Shown: positions 1-9,330 of the stretch, piece after piece
Layout of the letters: every line of letters begins with the position of its first letter
Position numbering within the stretch: position 1 is the first letter of the stretch
Origin: Variovorax paradoxus
GTDB lineage: Bacteria > Pseudomonadota > Gammaproteobacteria > Burkholderiales > Burkholderiaceae_C
DNA length: 64,000 bases
Direction of reading: 5' to 3'
Assembly (NCBI RefSeq): GCF_018614955.1
Contig: NZ_JAGGNV010000008.1
Location: forward strand, 124,001 to 188,000
Notes under the pieces: generated by a model
The model's database searches: none
What the model was told of the DNA's origin: nothing
What the model saw: the letters and a program-made list of their open reading frames with translations, nothing else
Translations under genes and position numbers: made by a program

Positions 1-1
1 G

Positions 2-1882
2 CCCAATCTGCTGAGCGTGATCCTCGCGCTCGAGGCATCGACCAAGCCGATCGTCGCGGCCATCCATTCGGTCTGCATGGGCGGCGGCCTCGAGCTGGCC
101 CTGGGCTGCCACTACCGCGTGGCCGCGCCCGGCACCAGCGTCGCGCTGCCCGAGGTCAAGCTGGGCCTGCTGCCCGGCGCCGGCGGCACGCAGCGCCTGC
201 CGCGCGTGCTGGGCGTGGAGACCGCGCTCAACATGATCGTGAGCGGCGAAGCGGTCAAGAGCGAGCTGCTCGCCTCGCTGCCCGGCCAGAAGCTGTTCGA
301 CAAGCTGGCCGCATCGCCCGAGACGCTGTTCGAGGAAGCGGTCGAGTTCGCCAAGTCGGTGGCCGGCAAGAGCGGCGAGCTGCCGCTGGTGCGCAAGCTG
401 CCGTGCAAGCACCCGCAGGGCGATGCCTATTTCCAGTTCGCGCGCAACATGGTCGGCGGCATGTCGAAGAACTACCCGGCGCCGCTCAAGTGCGTGGATG
501 CGGTGCAGGCCGCCACGCAGATGAAGTTCGACGACGGCATGGCCGAAGAACGGCGCCTCTTCACCGCGCTGATGTTCACGCCCGAATCGATGGCGCTGCG
601 CCACCTGTTCATGGCCGAACGCGCAGCCTCGCGCATTCCCGACGTGCCTGAAGACACGCCGCAGCGTGCCATCAAGTCGGTCGGCGTGATCGGCGCCGGC
701 ACCATGGGCGGCGGCATCTCGATGAACTTCCTGAGCGCGGGCATCCCGGTCAAGATCCTCGAGATGAAGCAGGAGGCGCTCGACCGCGGCATCGCCACCA
801 TCAAGAAGAACTACGAAGCACAGGTCAAGAAGGGCAAGCTCAAGCCCGAGAAGTACGAAGAGCGGATGGCGCTGCTTTCGACCACGCTCGACTACAACGA
901 CCTGAGGGACGCCGACCTGATCATCGAAGCGGTGTTCGAGGAGCTCGGCGTCAAGGAGAAGGTGTTCAAGGAACTGGACCGCGTCGCCAAGGCGGGCGCC
1001 ATCCTGGCCTCCAACACCTCGACGCTCGACGTCGACAAGATCGCCGCCTTCACCAAGCGCCCGCAGGACGTGGTCGGCATGCACTTCTTCAGCCCGGCCA
1101 ACGTGATGAAGCTGCTCGAAGTGGTGCGCGGCAAGGAGACGGCCAAGGACGTGCTGGCCACCGTGATGGCGATCGCCAAGAAGATCAAGAAGACCGCCGT
1201 GGTCTCCGGCGTGTGCGACGGCTTCATCGGCAACCGCATGATCGAGCAGTACTCGCGTCAGGCCGGCTTCCTGCTGGACGAAGGCGCGACGCCGCAGCAG
1301 GTCGACCGCGCGATCGAGAAGTTCGGCTTCGCCATGGGTCCGTTCCGCATGGGCGACCTGGCGGGCAACGACATCGGTTGGGCGATCCGCAAGCGCCGCG
1401 CGACCGAGCGCGCCGATATGAAGTACAGCAAGACGGCCGACAAGCTCTGCGAGCTGGGCCGCTTCGGCCAGAAGACCGGGGCAGGGTGGTACGACTACCA
1501 GGCCGGCAAGCGCGATGCGATCCCGAGCCAGGTCGTGCTCGACCTGATCGAAAAGCACCGCAAGGACGAAGGCATCACGCCGCGCAAGATCTCCGACGAG
1601 GAGATCGTGCAGCGCCTGGTTTACGCGCTGGTGAACGAAGGCGCGCACATCCTCGACGACGGCATCGCGTCCAAGTCGGGCGACATCGACATGGTCTACC
1701 TCACCGGCTACGGCTTCCCGATCTGGCGCGGCGGCCCGATGCACTATGCCAACCAGGTCGGCCTCTACAACGTGGCCGAGGCGATGAAGCGCTTTGCCAA
1801 GAACCCGCGCGACGACGCGAGCTTCTGGCAGCCCGCGCCGCTGATCCAGAAGCTGGTGGCCGAAGGCAAGCAGTTCAGCTGA
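2..1882 (+). CDS. Bifunctional enoyl-CoA hydratase / 3-hydroxyacyl-CoA dehydrogenase (5' truncated by window edge)
   Basis: The protein hydrates trans-2-enoyl-CoA and oxidises the 3-hydroxyacyl-CoA with NAD+, the middle steps of fatty-acid beta-oxidation. The frame is already open at base 2, so the N-terminus lies outside the window and 626 residues are visible. The crotonase part shows the [15 protein letters not shown] stretch and the catalytic Glu segment [20 protein letters not shown]. The Rossmann NAD site [11 protein letters not shown] follows at about residue 228, and the C-terminal dehydrogenase helices contain the substrate-side FIGNRM and [15 protein letters not shown] motifs. It stands first in a run with an M20 peptidase, a thiolase and acyl-CoA dehydrogenases, which supports a trifunctional-type beta-oxidation role. 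The N-terminal boundary is unknown. Confidence 0.93.
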   Translation, partial: PNLLSVILALEASTKPIVAAIHSVCMGGGLELALGCHYRVAAPGTSVALPEVKLGLLPGAGGTQRLPRVLGVETALNMIVSGEAVKSELLASLPGQKLFDKLAASPETLFEEAVEFAKSVAGKSGELPLVRKLPCKHPQGDAYFQFARNMVGGMSKNYPAPLKCVDAVQAATQMKFDDGMAEERRLFTALMFTPESMALRHLFMAERAASRIPDVPEDTPQRAIKSVGVIGAGTMGGGISMNFLSAGIPVKILEMKQEALDRGIATIKKNYEAQVKKGKLKPEKYEERMALLSTTLDYNDLRDADLIIEAVFEELGVKEKVFKELDRVAKAGAILASNTSTLDVDKIAAFTKRPQDVVGMHFFSPANVMKLLEVVRGKETAKDVLATVMAIAKKIKKTAVVSGVCDGFIGNRMIEQYSRQAGFLLDEGATPQQVDRAIEKFGFAMGPFRMGDLAGNDIGWAIRKRRATERADMKYSKTADKLCELGRFGQKTGAGWYDYQAGKRDAIPSQVVLDLIEKHRKDEGITPRKISDEEIVQRLVYALVNEGAHILDDGIASKSGDIDMVYLTGYGFPIWRGGPMHYANQVGLYNVAEAMKRFAKNPRDDASFWQPAPLIQKLVAEGKQFS

Positions 1883-1902
1883 AGCGACGGCGAGGACGGG
1901 CT

Positions 1903-3375
1903 GTGATCAAACGGGTGTTGCTCGGGTTGCTGCTGGCGCTGTTTGTGCTGGCGGTGGTGATCGCGGGCAACACCTGGCGCCAGCCCTCGCGGCAGTTGCA
2001 GGTGCCGGCGGTACAGAAGGTCGCGGTCGATGCCAAGGCGGTAGCCGAGCGGCTCTCAGGTGCCATCCCGATCCGCACCGTGTCGAGCTTCGAAGGCGCG
2101 GGGTCCAATGGCGAGGAGTTCAGGAAGCTTCACGCTTACCTGGCGCAGCAATTTCCCAAGCTGCATGCGACGCTGAAGAAGGAAGTCGTCGGTGACCACG
2201 CGCTGCTCTACACCTGGACCGGCAGCGACCCTTCTGCCAAGCCGGTCGCGCTGATGGCGCACCAGGACGTGGTGCCGATCGCGCCCGGCACCGAGAAGGC
2301 CTGGGAGGTCGATCCCTTCAGCGGCCAGATCAAGGACGGCTTCGTCTGGGGCCGCGGCACCTGGGACAACAAGGGCAACCTGCTGGCGCAGATGGAAGCC
2401 ATCGAGATGCTCGTGACCGGCGGCTTCCAGCCGCGGCACACCATCTACCTCGTGGCGGGCGACGACGAAGAGGTCAGCGGCCTGCGCGGCGCCAAGCCGA
2501 TCGCGGAGCTCTTGAAGTCGCGCGGCGTCCAGCTCGAATGGGTGCTCGACGAAGGCCTGCTGGTCACCGAAGGCGTGCTCGCCGGCCTCGACAAGCCGGC
2601 CGCCCTGATCGGCCTGGCCGAGAAGGGCTACGGCACCTTCTTCCTCTCGCTCGACACGCCGCCGGGCCACTCGTCGATGCCGCCGTCCAGCACGGCCATC
2701 GGCAGCATGAGCGCGGCGCTGGCCAAGCTCGAAGCGAACCCGATGCCGGCCGCGATCGGCGGCGTGGCGGGCGAGATGTTCGCGACGCTGGCGCCCGAGA
2801 TGAAGGGCTTCGGCCGCGTCGCGCTCTCCAACCTCTGGCTCTTCGGCCCGGTGGTGCAGGGCCAGCTCGAAAAAGGCGTGAGCAGCAATGCGATGCTGCG
2901 CACCACCACCGCGCTGACCATCGTGCGCGCCGGCAACAAGGACAACGTGCTGCCGGGCCGTGCCGAGGCAGCCGTCAACTTCCGCGTGCTGCCGGGCGAT
3001 ACGCTGGCCTCGGTGGAGGCGCACATCCGCAAGACCGTCGCGAACGATGCGATCACGATCAAGCAGTATCCGGGCAACTCGGAGCCCTCGCCGGTGTCGC
3101 CCATCGAGAGCGTGGGCTATCGCACGATTGCGCAATCGGTGCGCCAGACCTTCCCCGAGGCCATCGTCGCGCCGGGCCTCATGATCGCAGCCACCGATTC
3201 GCGCCACTTCGCGATCCTGAGCGACGCGATCTACCGCTTCTCCCCGGTGCGCGCGCGCTCCGAGGACCTGCCGCGCTTCCACGGCACCAACGAGCGCATC
3301 TCGATCGCCAACTACGTCGAGATGGTCCAGTTCTATCACCAGCTGCTGCGCAACACCGTGCAGCAGCCCCAATAA
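1903..3375 (+). CDS. M20 family metallopeptidase (PM20D1/carboxypeptidase-like), membrane-anchored
   Basis: The family comprises zinc aminoacylases and carboxypeptidases. The protein has 490 residues with a GTG start, chosen because it begins right after the preceding stop and opens with a hydrophobic N-terminal anchor (about residues 5-23), implying a periplasm-facing enzyme. Metal-site motifs are visible: [19 protein letters not shown], the Glu pair in [11 protein letters not shown], and TDSRHF near the C-terminus. Its closest conceptual relatives are PM20D1-like peptidases that make or cleave N-acyl amino acids, which would fit a neighbourhood of acyl-CoA catabolism. The true substrate cannot be read from sequence. 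Confidence 0.88.
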   Translation: MIKRVLLGLLLALFVLAVVIAGNTWRQPSRQLQVPAVQKVAVDAKAVAERLSGAIPIRTVSSFEGAGSNGEEFRKLHAYLAQQFPKLHATLKKEVVGDHALLYTWTGSDPSAKPVALMAHQDVVPIAPGTEKAWEVDPFSGQIKDGFVWGRGTWDNKGNLLAQMEAIEMLVTGGFQPRHTIYLVAGDDEEVSGLRGAKPIAELLKSRGVQLEWVLDEGLLVTEGVLAGLDKPAALIGLAEKGYGTFFLSLDTPPGHSSMPPSSTAIGSMSAALAKLEANPMPAAIGGVAGEMFATLAPEMKGFGRVALSNLWLFGPVVQGQLEKGVSSNAMLRTTTALTIVRAGNKDNVLPGRAEAAVNFRVLPGDTLASVEAHIRKTVANDAITIKQYPGNSEPSPVSPIESVGYRTIAQSVRQTFPEAIVAPGLMIAATDSRHFAILSDAIYRFSPVRARSEDLPRFHGTNERISIANYVEMVQFYHQLLRNTVQQPQ

Positions 3376-3407
3376 GCATCACCCCCTCTTTTTCAAAGGA
3401 CCTCACC

Positions 3408-4583
3408 ATGACCAGCGCCGTCATCGTCTCCACCGCCCGCACGCCGCTCGCCAAGAGCTGGAAGGGCGCCTTCAACATGACGCACGGCGCCACGCTCGGT
3501 GGCCATGCGGTGCAGCACGCGGTGGCACGTGCCGGCATCGAGGCCGCCGAGGTCGACGACGTGATCATGGGCTGCGCCAATCCCGAAGGCGCGACCGGCG
3601 CCAACATCGCGCGCCAGGTGGCGCTGCGCGCCGGATTGCCGATCACCACCGCGGGCATGACCATCAACCGCTTCTGCTCCTCGGGCCTGCAGACCATCGC
3701 GACCGCAGCCCAGCGCATCATCGCGGGCGAGGGCGAGGTCTACGTGGCCGGCGGCGTCGAGAGCATCTCGTGCGTGCAGAACGAGATGAACAAGCACATG
3801 CTGGCCGACCCCTGGCTGGTCAAGCACAAGCCCGAGATCTACTGGAACATGCTGCAGACGGCCGAGCAGGTCGCCAAGCGCTACGACATCGGCCGCGACG
3901 CCATGGACGAATACGGCGCCGCGAGCCAGCAGAAGGCCGCCGCAGCGCTCGAAGCCGGCCTCTTCAAGGCCGAGATCGCGCCGATCACGGTGCTGGCCGG
4001 CGTGGCCGACCCGGTGCTGGGCCTGCGTACCAAGGAAGTCACGGTCGAGAACGACGAGGGCATCCGCCCCGGCACCACCAAGGAAGGCATCAGCGGCATC
4101 CGCCCGGCCATTCCGGGCGGCGTGATCTCGGCCGGCAACGCCAGCCAGTTCTCCGACGGCGGCGGCGCCTGCGTGGTGGTCGACGAGAAGTACGCCGAGA
4201 AGAAAGGCCTGAAGCCGCTGGGCCGCTTCCTCGGCTTCGCGGTCGCTGGCTGCGAGCCCGACGAGATGGGCATCGGCCCGGTGTTCGCGATCCCGAAGGT
4301 GCTGAAGCGCCTGGGCCTCAAGGTCGGCGACATCGACCTCTGGGAGCTCAACGAGGCCTTCGCGGTGCAGGTGATCTACTGCCGCGACAAGCTCGGCATT
4401 CCGGGCGACCGCCTGAACGTGAACGGCGGCGCCATCGCCGTCGGCCACCCCTATGGCGTGAGCGGCCAGCGCCTGACCGGCCATGCGCTGATCGAAGGCA
4501 AGCGCCGCGGCGCCAAGAAGGTGGTCGTCACGATGTGCATCGGCGGCGGCATGGGGGCGGCGGGCGTATTCGAAGTTCTGTGA
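3408..4583 (+). CDS. Acetyl-CoA C-acyltransferase (thiolase)
   Basis: This enzyme cleaves 3-ketoacyl-CoA with CoA to acetyl-CoA and a shortened acyl-CoA, the last beta-oxidation step. It has 391 residues, a normal thiolase length. The nucleophile is Cys90 in [10 protein letters not shown]; the other signatures are [17 protein letters not shown] and the second active-site Cys in [12 protein letters not shown] good ribosome site (AAGGA) lies a few bases before the ATG. It sits 32 nt behind the peptidase gene and 47 nt before an acyl-CoA dehydrogenase, so the genes are probably cotranscribed. Confidence 0.95.
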   Translation: MTSAVIVSTARTPLAKSWKGAFNMTHGATLGGHAVQHAVARAGIEAAEVDDVIMGCANPEGATGANIARQVALRAGLPITTAGMTINRFCSSGLQTIATAAQRIIAGEGEVYVAGGVESISCVQNEMNKHMLADPWLVKHKPEIYWNMLQTAEQVAKRYDIGRDAMDEYGAASQQKAAAALEAGLFKAEIAPITVLAGVADPVLGLRTKEVTVENDEGIRPGTTKEGISGIRPAIPGGVISAGNASQFSDGGGACVVVDEKYAEKKGLKPLGRFLGFAVAGCEPDEMGIGPVFAIPKVLKRLGLKVGDIDLWELNEAFAVQVIYCRDKLGIPGDRLNVNGGAIAVGHPYGVSGQRLTGHALIEGKRRGAKKVVVTMCIGGGMGAAGVFEVL

Positions 4584-4630
4584 TGACGTCACCGGTCAAG
4601 GGTGGCTAGCCTCAACCTCTGGATTCGATC

Positions 4631-6463
4631 ATGAGCCTTCGTCCCACCCTCGACTTCCTGCTCTTCGACTGGCTCCACGCCGAGTCGCTCAACGAGCGCG
4701 CGCGCTTCGCCGACCACTCGCACGAAACCTTCGATGCGGTGCTCGACACCTGCGAGCGCATCGCGCGCGAGAAGTACGCGCCCTACAACCGCATCGTCGA
4801 CATCCAGGAGCCGCACTTCGACGGCGAGAAGGTGATCCTGCCGCAGGCCACGCACGACGCGCACAAGGCCTTCGTCGAATCGGGCATGCTGAGCGCCGCG
4901 CAGGACTACGAGATCGGCGGCATGCAGCTGCCGTACACGCTGCAGGCGGCAGCCAACAGCTTCTTCGCGATGGCCTCGGTCAGCATCGGCGCCAACATGC
5001 TGACCAGCGGCAACGCCAACCTGCTGATGGTGCACGGCACGCCCATGCAGCAGGCGGTGTTCGCAGCGAACGAGTTCGCAGGCCGCTGGTCGGGCACCAT
5101 GTGCCTGTCGGAGCCGCAGGCCGGCTCCAGCCTCAGCGACGTGGCGACGCGCGCCGTGCCCGACGGCGCCGATTTCCAGGCCGATCCGCTAGGGCCCCGC
5201 TATCGGCTCTTCGGCAACAAGATGTGGATCTCGGCCGGCGATCACGAGCTGACCGAGAACATCGTGCACATCGTGCTGGCCAAGATTCCCGACGAGAACG
5301 GCAAGCTCGTTCCGGGCACGCGCGGCATCTCGCTCTTCATCGTGCCGAAGAAGATGGTCGATACCGAAGGGCGGCTCACCGGTGAGCGTAACGACGTCGC
5401 ACTCGCCGGTCTCAATCACAAGCTCGGCTGGCGCGGCACCACCAACACGCTGCTCAACTTCGGCGAAGGCAAGTTTCCGGTCGACGGCAAGGCCGGTGCG
5501 GTGGGCTATCTCGTCGGCGAACCCGGTAAGGGCCTGCACTGCATGTTCCACATGATGAACGAGGCACGCATCGGCGTCGGCACGGCTGCGACGATGCTCG
5601 GCATGGCCGGCTACCACGCCTCGCTCGACTATGCGAAGAACCGGCCGCAGGGCCGGCCGGCGGGCCCGGCCGGCAAGGACGCGGCCAAGCCGCAAGTGCG
5701 CATCATCGAACACGCCGACGTGCGCCGCATGCTGCTCGCGCAGAAGGCGTATTGCGAAGGCGCGCTGGCGCTCGAGCTTTACTGCGCGCGCCTGGTCGAC
5801 GAGCAGAAGACCGGCGACGCGCAGGCCGCCGACGACGCACGCCTGCTGCTGGAGGTGCTCACGCCGATCGCCAAGAGCTGGCCCAGCGAGTGGTGCCTGG
5901 AGGCCAACTCGCTGGCGATCCAGGTGCACGGCGGCTACGGCTACACGCGCGATTTTCCGGTCGAGCAGTACTGGCGCGACAACCGCCTGAACATGATCCA
6001 CGAAGGCACGCATGGCATCCAGGCGGCCGACCTCCTGGGCCGCAAGGTGCTGATGGAAGACGGCCGCGGCCTGCAACTGCTGGCCGCGCGCATCACCGAC
6101 ACCACCGCGCGCGCGGCCCGCGTGCCATCGCTGGCTGCCCATGCCAAGGCGTTGGCCCAGGCGCTCGAGCACATCGGCAGCGCGACCAAGGCGGCCTGGG
6201 CCACCGGCAATCCGCAGGAGGCACTGGCCAATGCCGTGCCCTACATGCAGGCCTTCGGCCATGCGGTGCTGGCATGGATCTGGCTCGACGTGGCGCAGCA
6301 TGCGCTCGAACGCGACGCGTCGAAGGCACTGCCGGCCACGGTAGGGCGCATCGGCGCGACCGACTATTTCTTCAACTACGAACTGCCGAAGATCGGTGCC
6401 TGGCTCAATGTGGTCGAACGGCGCGACCCGACCTGCGCAGCCCTGCCCGAGGAGGCTTTCTGA
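4631..6463 (+). CDS. Acyl-CoA dehydrogenase, long (~600 aa) DmdC-like type
   Basis: This FAD-dependent enzyme oxidises an acyl-CoA to the enoyl-CoA. At 610 residues it belongs to the extended acyl-CoA dehydrogenases with an extra C-terminal domain rather than the 380-residue type. The FAD-contact stretch is MCLSEPQAGSS; the catalytic base is predicted as Glu458 in NMIHEGTHGIQAADLLGRK. An NHKLGWRGTTN segment marks the middle domain. Its stop overlaps the next ATG (TGATG), indicating translational coupling. Relatives include 3-methylmercaptopropionyl-CoA dehydrogenase, but chain-length specificity cannot be assigned here. Confidence 0.93.
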   Translation: MSLRPTLDFLLFDWLHAESLNERARFADHSHETFDAVLDTCERIAREKYAPYNRIVDIQEPHFDGEKVILPQATHDAHKAFVESGMLSAAQDYEIGGMQLPYTLQAAANSFFAMASVSIGANMLTSGNANLLMVHGTPMQQAVFAANEFAGRWSGTMCLSEPQAGSSLSDVATRAVPDGADFQADPLGPRYRLFGNKMWISAGDHELTENIVHIVLAKIPDENGKLVPGTRGISLFIVPKKMVDTEGRLTGERNDVALAGLNHKLGWRGTTNTLLNFGEGKFPVDGKAGAVGYLVGEPGKGLHCMFHMMNEARIGVGTAATMLGMAGYHASLDYAKNRPQGRPAGPAGKDAAKPQVRIIEHADVRRMLLAQKAYCEGALALELYCARLVDEQKTGDAQAADDARLLLEVLTPIAKSWPSEWCLEANSLAIQVHGGYGYTRDFPVEQYWRDNRLNMIHEGTHGIQAADLLGRKVLMEDGRGLQLLAARITDTTARAARVPSLAAHAKALAQALEHIGSATKAAWATGNPQEALANAVPYMQAFGHAVLAWIWLDVAQHALERDASKALPATVGRIGATDYFFNYELPKIGAWLNVVERRDPTCAALPEEAF

Positions 6464-6657
6464 TGGCCGTCAAACCCCACGCCACGCTCGAAAAATGGAT
6501 ATGGATCCTGATCTATGGTGGCCTTTTCATGCTGACCCTCGGCATCGCGACGGGCCGAACGGACGCGACGCTCGGCTGGGCCATGGCCGTGCCCGGGGTG
6601 GTAGTGGCCCTGGTCGGCGTGGTCCTCATCTACGTTCGCTCCCGCCTCAAGGACTGA
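6463..6657 (+). CDS. Small two-helix inner-membrane protein, unknown function
   Basis: The 64-residue protein has two predicted membrane helices (about residues 12-29 and 38-58) and a basic C-terminal tail (RSRLKD), so the C-terminus is likely cytoplasmic. The ATG overlaps the stop of the acyl-CoA dehydrogenase gene, which argues that it is real and coupled to it. I do not recognise a family. Similar tiny membrane proteins are common beside lipid-metabolism genes, but no function can be read. Confidence 0.7.
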   Translation: MAVKPHATLEKWIWILIYGGLFMLTLGIATGRTDATLGWAMAVPGVVVALVGVVLIYVRSRLKD

Positions 6658-6659
6658 CA

Positions 6660-6735
6660 TGCCCCCAAGCTCACTTCGTTCGCTGCCCCCCGAGGGGGCG
6701 CTCATTGCCCTTCGGGCGGCCGGGCGGGCAATGCC
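6660..6735. repeat. GC-rich intergenic hairpin repeat (REP-like)
   Basis: The gap holds a C-rich tract, a TTCGTTCGCTG element, a perfect GCCCCC/GGGGGC stem around CGA, and further GGGC/GCCC pairing just before the next start. I recall very similar units (CCCCCAAGCTCACTTCGTTC) scattered between genes of Comamonadaceae genomes. It may act as an mRNA stabiliser or an attenuator between the upstream genes and the Dabb gene. Confidence 0.6.
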
Positions 6736-7020
6736 ATGATCAAGCACATGGTGATGTGGAAGCTCAAGGACCCGGCCAAGGCCGCGCTGTTCAAGGAGAA
6801 GCTCGACAGCTGCCGCGGCCTGGTGCCCGGCATGCGCGAGTTCGAGGTTGCGGTGCGCACGCCCGATCTGGAAGCCAACTGCGACGTCGTGCTGTGCTCG
6901 GCCTTCGACGACAAGGCTGCGCTGCTGTCCTACCTGAAGCATCCGCAGCACGTCGAAGTATCCACGGTGCTCGGCAGCCTGCGCGAGTCGCGCAGCGTGC
7001 TCGACTACGAAACCCACTGA
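6736..7020 (+). CDS. Dabb (stress-responsive alpha/beta-barrel) domain protein
   Basis: The 94-residue protein matches the dimeric alpha+beta barrel family: it begins with MIKHMVMWKLKDPA, has the LVPGMREFEVAVRTPD strand, and ends with a conserved HPQHVEVSTVLGSLRESRSVLDYE. The family is related in fold to polyketide cyclases and heme-degrading monooxygenases, and most members have no assigned reaction. It lies between a hairpin repeat and an SDR gene, 17 nt before the latter. Confidence 0.82.
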   Translation: MIKHMVMWKLKDPAKAALFKEKLDSCRGLVPGMREFEVAVRTPDLEANCDVVLCSAFDDKAALLSYLKHPQHVEVSTVLGSLRESRSVLDYETH

Positions 7021-7037
7021 CCTCATCGGAGACCCCC

Positions 7038-7832
7038 ATGACCGCACGCAGCATCCAGAAACTGTTCGACCTCAGCGGCAAGACCGCGCTCGTCACCGGC
7101 GGCTCGCGCGGCCTCGGCCTGCAGATGGCGCATGCGCTCGGCGAGGCTGGCGCCAAGATCATGCTGAGCTCGCGCAAGGCCGACGATCTGGAGCAGGCCG
7201 CGGCCGAGCTGCAGGCGGCCGGCATCGACGCGCGCTGGATCGCGGCGGACTGCTCGAAGGAAGAGGACACGCGCCGCCTGGCCGATGAGACGCTGGAGCG
7301 CCTGGGCGCGGTCGACATCCTGGTCAACAACGCCGGCGCGAGCTGGGGCGCACCGGCGGAAGACCATCCTGTCGAGGCCTGGGACAAGGTCATGAACCTC
7401 AACGTGCGCGGCTACTTCATCCTGGCGCAGCAGATCGCTCGCGGCTACATGATCCCGAAGAAGAGCGGCCGCATCATCAACATCGCCTCCATCGCGGGCC
7501 TGAACGGCAATCCGCCCGAGATGCAGACCCTGGCCTACAACACCTCGAAGAGCGCCGTGATCGGCTTCACCTACACGCTGGCGGCCGAATGGGGCAAGTA
7601 CAACATCAACGTCAACGCCATCTGCCCCGGTTTCTTCATGACCAAGATGGCCGCCGGCCTGATCAAGTCCATCGGCGAGGAGAAGATGGCCTCGCATGCG
7701 CCGCTCGGCCGGCTGGGCGACGACGAAGACCTGAAGGGCATCACGCTGCTGTACGCGAGCGACGCCGGCAAGCACATCACCGGTCAGTGGCTGGCGATCG
7801 ACGGCGGCGTGAGCGTCGTGCTCGGAGCTTGA
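7038..7832 (+). CDS. SDR family oxidoreductase
   Basis: This classical short-chain dehydrogenase has 264 residues. The cofactor site is TGGSRGLGLQ, followed by NNAG, the active-site Ser in INIASIAG and the YNTSK Tyr/Lys pair; the C-terminus has the usual GQWLAIDGGVS. An AEWGKYNINVNAICPGFF segment matches FabG/gluconate-5-dehydrogenase-like members. In this operon it probably acts on an acyl-chain hydroxy/keto pair, but the substrate is an inference. Only one base separates it from the next gene. Confidence 0.9.
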   Translation: MTARSIQKLFDLSGKTALVTGGSRGLGLQMAHALGEAGAKIMLSSRKADDLEQAAAELQAAGIDARWIAADCSKEEDTRRLADETLERLGAVDILVNNAGASWGAPAEDHPVEAWDKVMNLNVRGYFILAQQIARGYMIPKKSGRIINIASIAGLNGNPPEMQTLAYNTSKSAVIGFTYTLAAEWGKYNINVNAICPGFFMTKMAAGLIKSIGEEKMASHAPLGRLGDDEDLKGITLLYASDAGKHITGQWLAIDGGVSVVLGA

Positions 7833-7833
7833 G

Positions 7834-8283
7834 GTGGACGACATCAACGTCCGCTCCTACACGAGCCAGATCCCGTTCGCGCGGCACCTGGGCTTCGAGC
7901 TCACGAAGTTCGAGGGCGGCGAATCCGAGATCCGCTACACGGCCAAGCCCGAGCATCTCAACACCTTCGACGTGACCCACGGCGGCGCCTGCATGACGCT
8001 GCTCGACATCACGATGGCCGCGGCCGCGCGCAGCCAGACGCCGGAAATGGGCGTGGTCACGATCGAGATGAAGACCAGCTTCATGCAGCCGTCGGTCGGC
8101 CCGCTGCATGCGCGCGGCAAGCTGATGCATCGCACCGCGACGATGGCGTTCGTCGAAGCCAAGATCTACGACGAGCAGGAGCGCGTCTGCGCCCACGCCA
8201 CCGGCACTTTCAAGTACGTGAAGCGGCGCCTGCCGACCGGCCCCGGCAGCGCCAATGCGATGCGACCCCCTTCCACCGATTAG
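7834..8283 (+). CDS. PaaI-type hotdog-fold acyl-CoA thioesterase
   Basis: This is a 149-residue hotdog protein with a GTG start one base after the SDR stop. The family signature is THGGACMTLLDITMA, where Asp is the usual catalytic residue, followed by VTIEMKTSFMQP. Such enzymes release free acids from acyl-CoA or aryl-CoA and serve as a relief valve for CoA in catabolic operons. Eight bases separate it from the reductase gene downstream. Confidence 0.88.
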   Translation: MDDINVRSYTSQIPFARHLGFELTKFEGGESEIRYTAKPEHLNTFDVTHGGACMTLLDITMAAAARSQTPEMGVVTIEMKTSFMQPSVGPLHARGKLMHRTATMAFVEAKIYDEQERVCAHATGTFKYVKRRLPTGPGSANAMRPPSTD

Positions 8284-8291
8284 GAGACACC

Positions 8292-9308
8292 ATGCCCACC
8301 AACAGACAGCAGCTGCTCGACAACCGCCCCGAGGGCGAGGCCGTCGCATCCAACTTCAAGCTCGTGAGCACCGAGACGCCGGCGCTGAAGGACAACGAGG
8401 TGCTGGTACGCCACCACTACATGAGCCTGGACCCGTACATGCGCGGTCGCATGAACGATGCCAAGAGCTACGCCCAGCCGCAACCGCTGGGCCAGGTGAT
8501 GCAGGGCGGCACGGCGGGCGAAGTGGTCGAAAGCAAACACCCCAAGTACGCCGTGGGCGACAAGGTGGTCGGCTTCGGCGGCTGGCAGGAATACAGCGTG
8601 GTCGATGCCGCGCAGCCCGGCGCACTGAGAAAGGTCGACACCACGCATGTGCCGCTCTCGTACTACCTCGGCGCGGTCGGCATGCCCGGTGTGACCGCCT
8701 GGTACGGCCTGGTGAAGATCGTCAACCCCAAGGCCGGAGAGACCATGGTCGTCACGGCCGCGAGCGGCGCGGTGGGCAGCGCCTTCGGCGCGCTGGCCAA
8801 GGCGCGCGGCTGCCGCGTAGTCGGCATCGCGGGCGGCGCGGACAAGTGCAAGTACGTGACCGACGAACTGGGCTTCGATGCCTGCATCGACTACAAGCAG
8901 CACTCCGACGTCAAGAGCATGAGCGCGGCGCTCAAGGAAGCCTGCCCAAAGGGCATCGACGGCTACTTCGAGAACGTCGGCGGCTACATCTTCGACGCGG
9001 TGCTGCTGCGCGCCAATGCCTTCGCGCGCGTCGCGCTGTGCGGCATGATCGCCGGCTACGACGGCCAGCCGCTGCCGCTGGCGAATCCGGCGTTGTTCCT
9101 CATCAACCGGATGAAGCTCGAAGGCTTCATCGTCAGCGAGCACATGGAAGTCTGGCCCGAGGCACTGGCCGAGCTGGGTGCGCTGGTGGCTGGCGGCAAG
9201 CTCAAGCCGCGCGAGTCGGTCGTGCAGGGCATCGAGTCGGCGCCCGAGGCTTTCCTCGGTTTGCTCAAGGGCAAGAACTTCGGCAAGCAACTGGTGAAGC
9301 TGATCTAA
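8292..9308 (+). CDS. NADP-dependent MDR-family oxidoreductase (curcumin reductase/leukotriene B4 dehydrogenase-like)
   Basis: This zinc-free medium-chain reductase has 338 residues. The segment SLDPYMRGRMND is typical of the CurA/LTB4-dehydrogenase group, and the nucleotide fold starts at VVTAASGAVGSAFGALAKARG. The GYFENVGGYIFDAVL and CGMIAGYDG stretches are also family-typical. These enzymes reduce the double bond of alpha,beta-unsaturated ketones or aldehydes. A ribosome site (AGGAGA) precedes the ATG. It may remove reactive enones produced during acyl catabolism. Confidence 0.9.
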   Translation: MPTNRQQLLDNRPEGEAVASNFKLVSTETPALKDNEVLVRHHYMSLDPYMRGRMNDAKSYAQPQPLGQVMQGGTAGEVVESKHPKYAVGDKVVGFGGWQEYSVVDAAQPGALRKVDTTHVPLSYYLGAVGMPGVTAWYGLVKIVNPKAGETMVVTAASGAVGSAFGALAKARGCRVVGIAGGADKCKYVTDELGFDACIDYKQHSDVKSMSAALKEACPKGIDGYFENVGGYIFDAVLLRANAFARVALCGMIAGYDGQPLPLANPALFLINRMKLEGFIVSEHMEVWPEALAELGALVAGGKLKPRESVVQGIESAPEAFLGLLKGKNFGKQLVKLI

Positions 9309-9330
9309 GCAAAACGCGAGGAGGCCGGCG

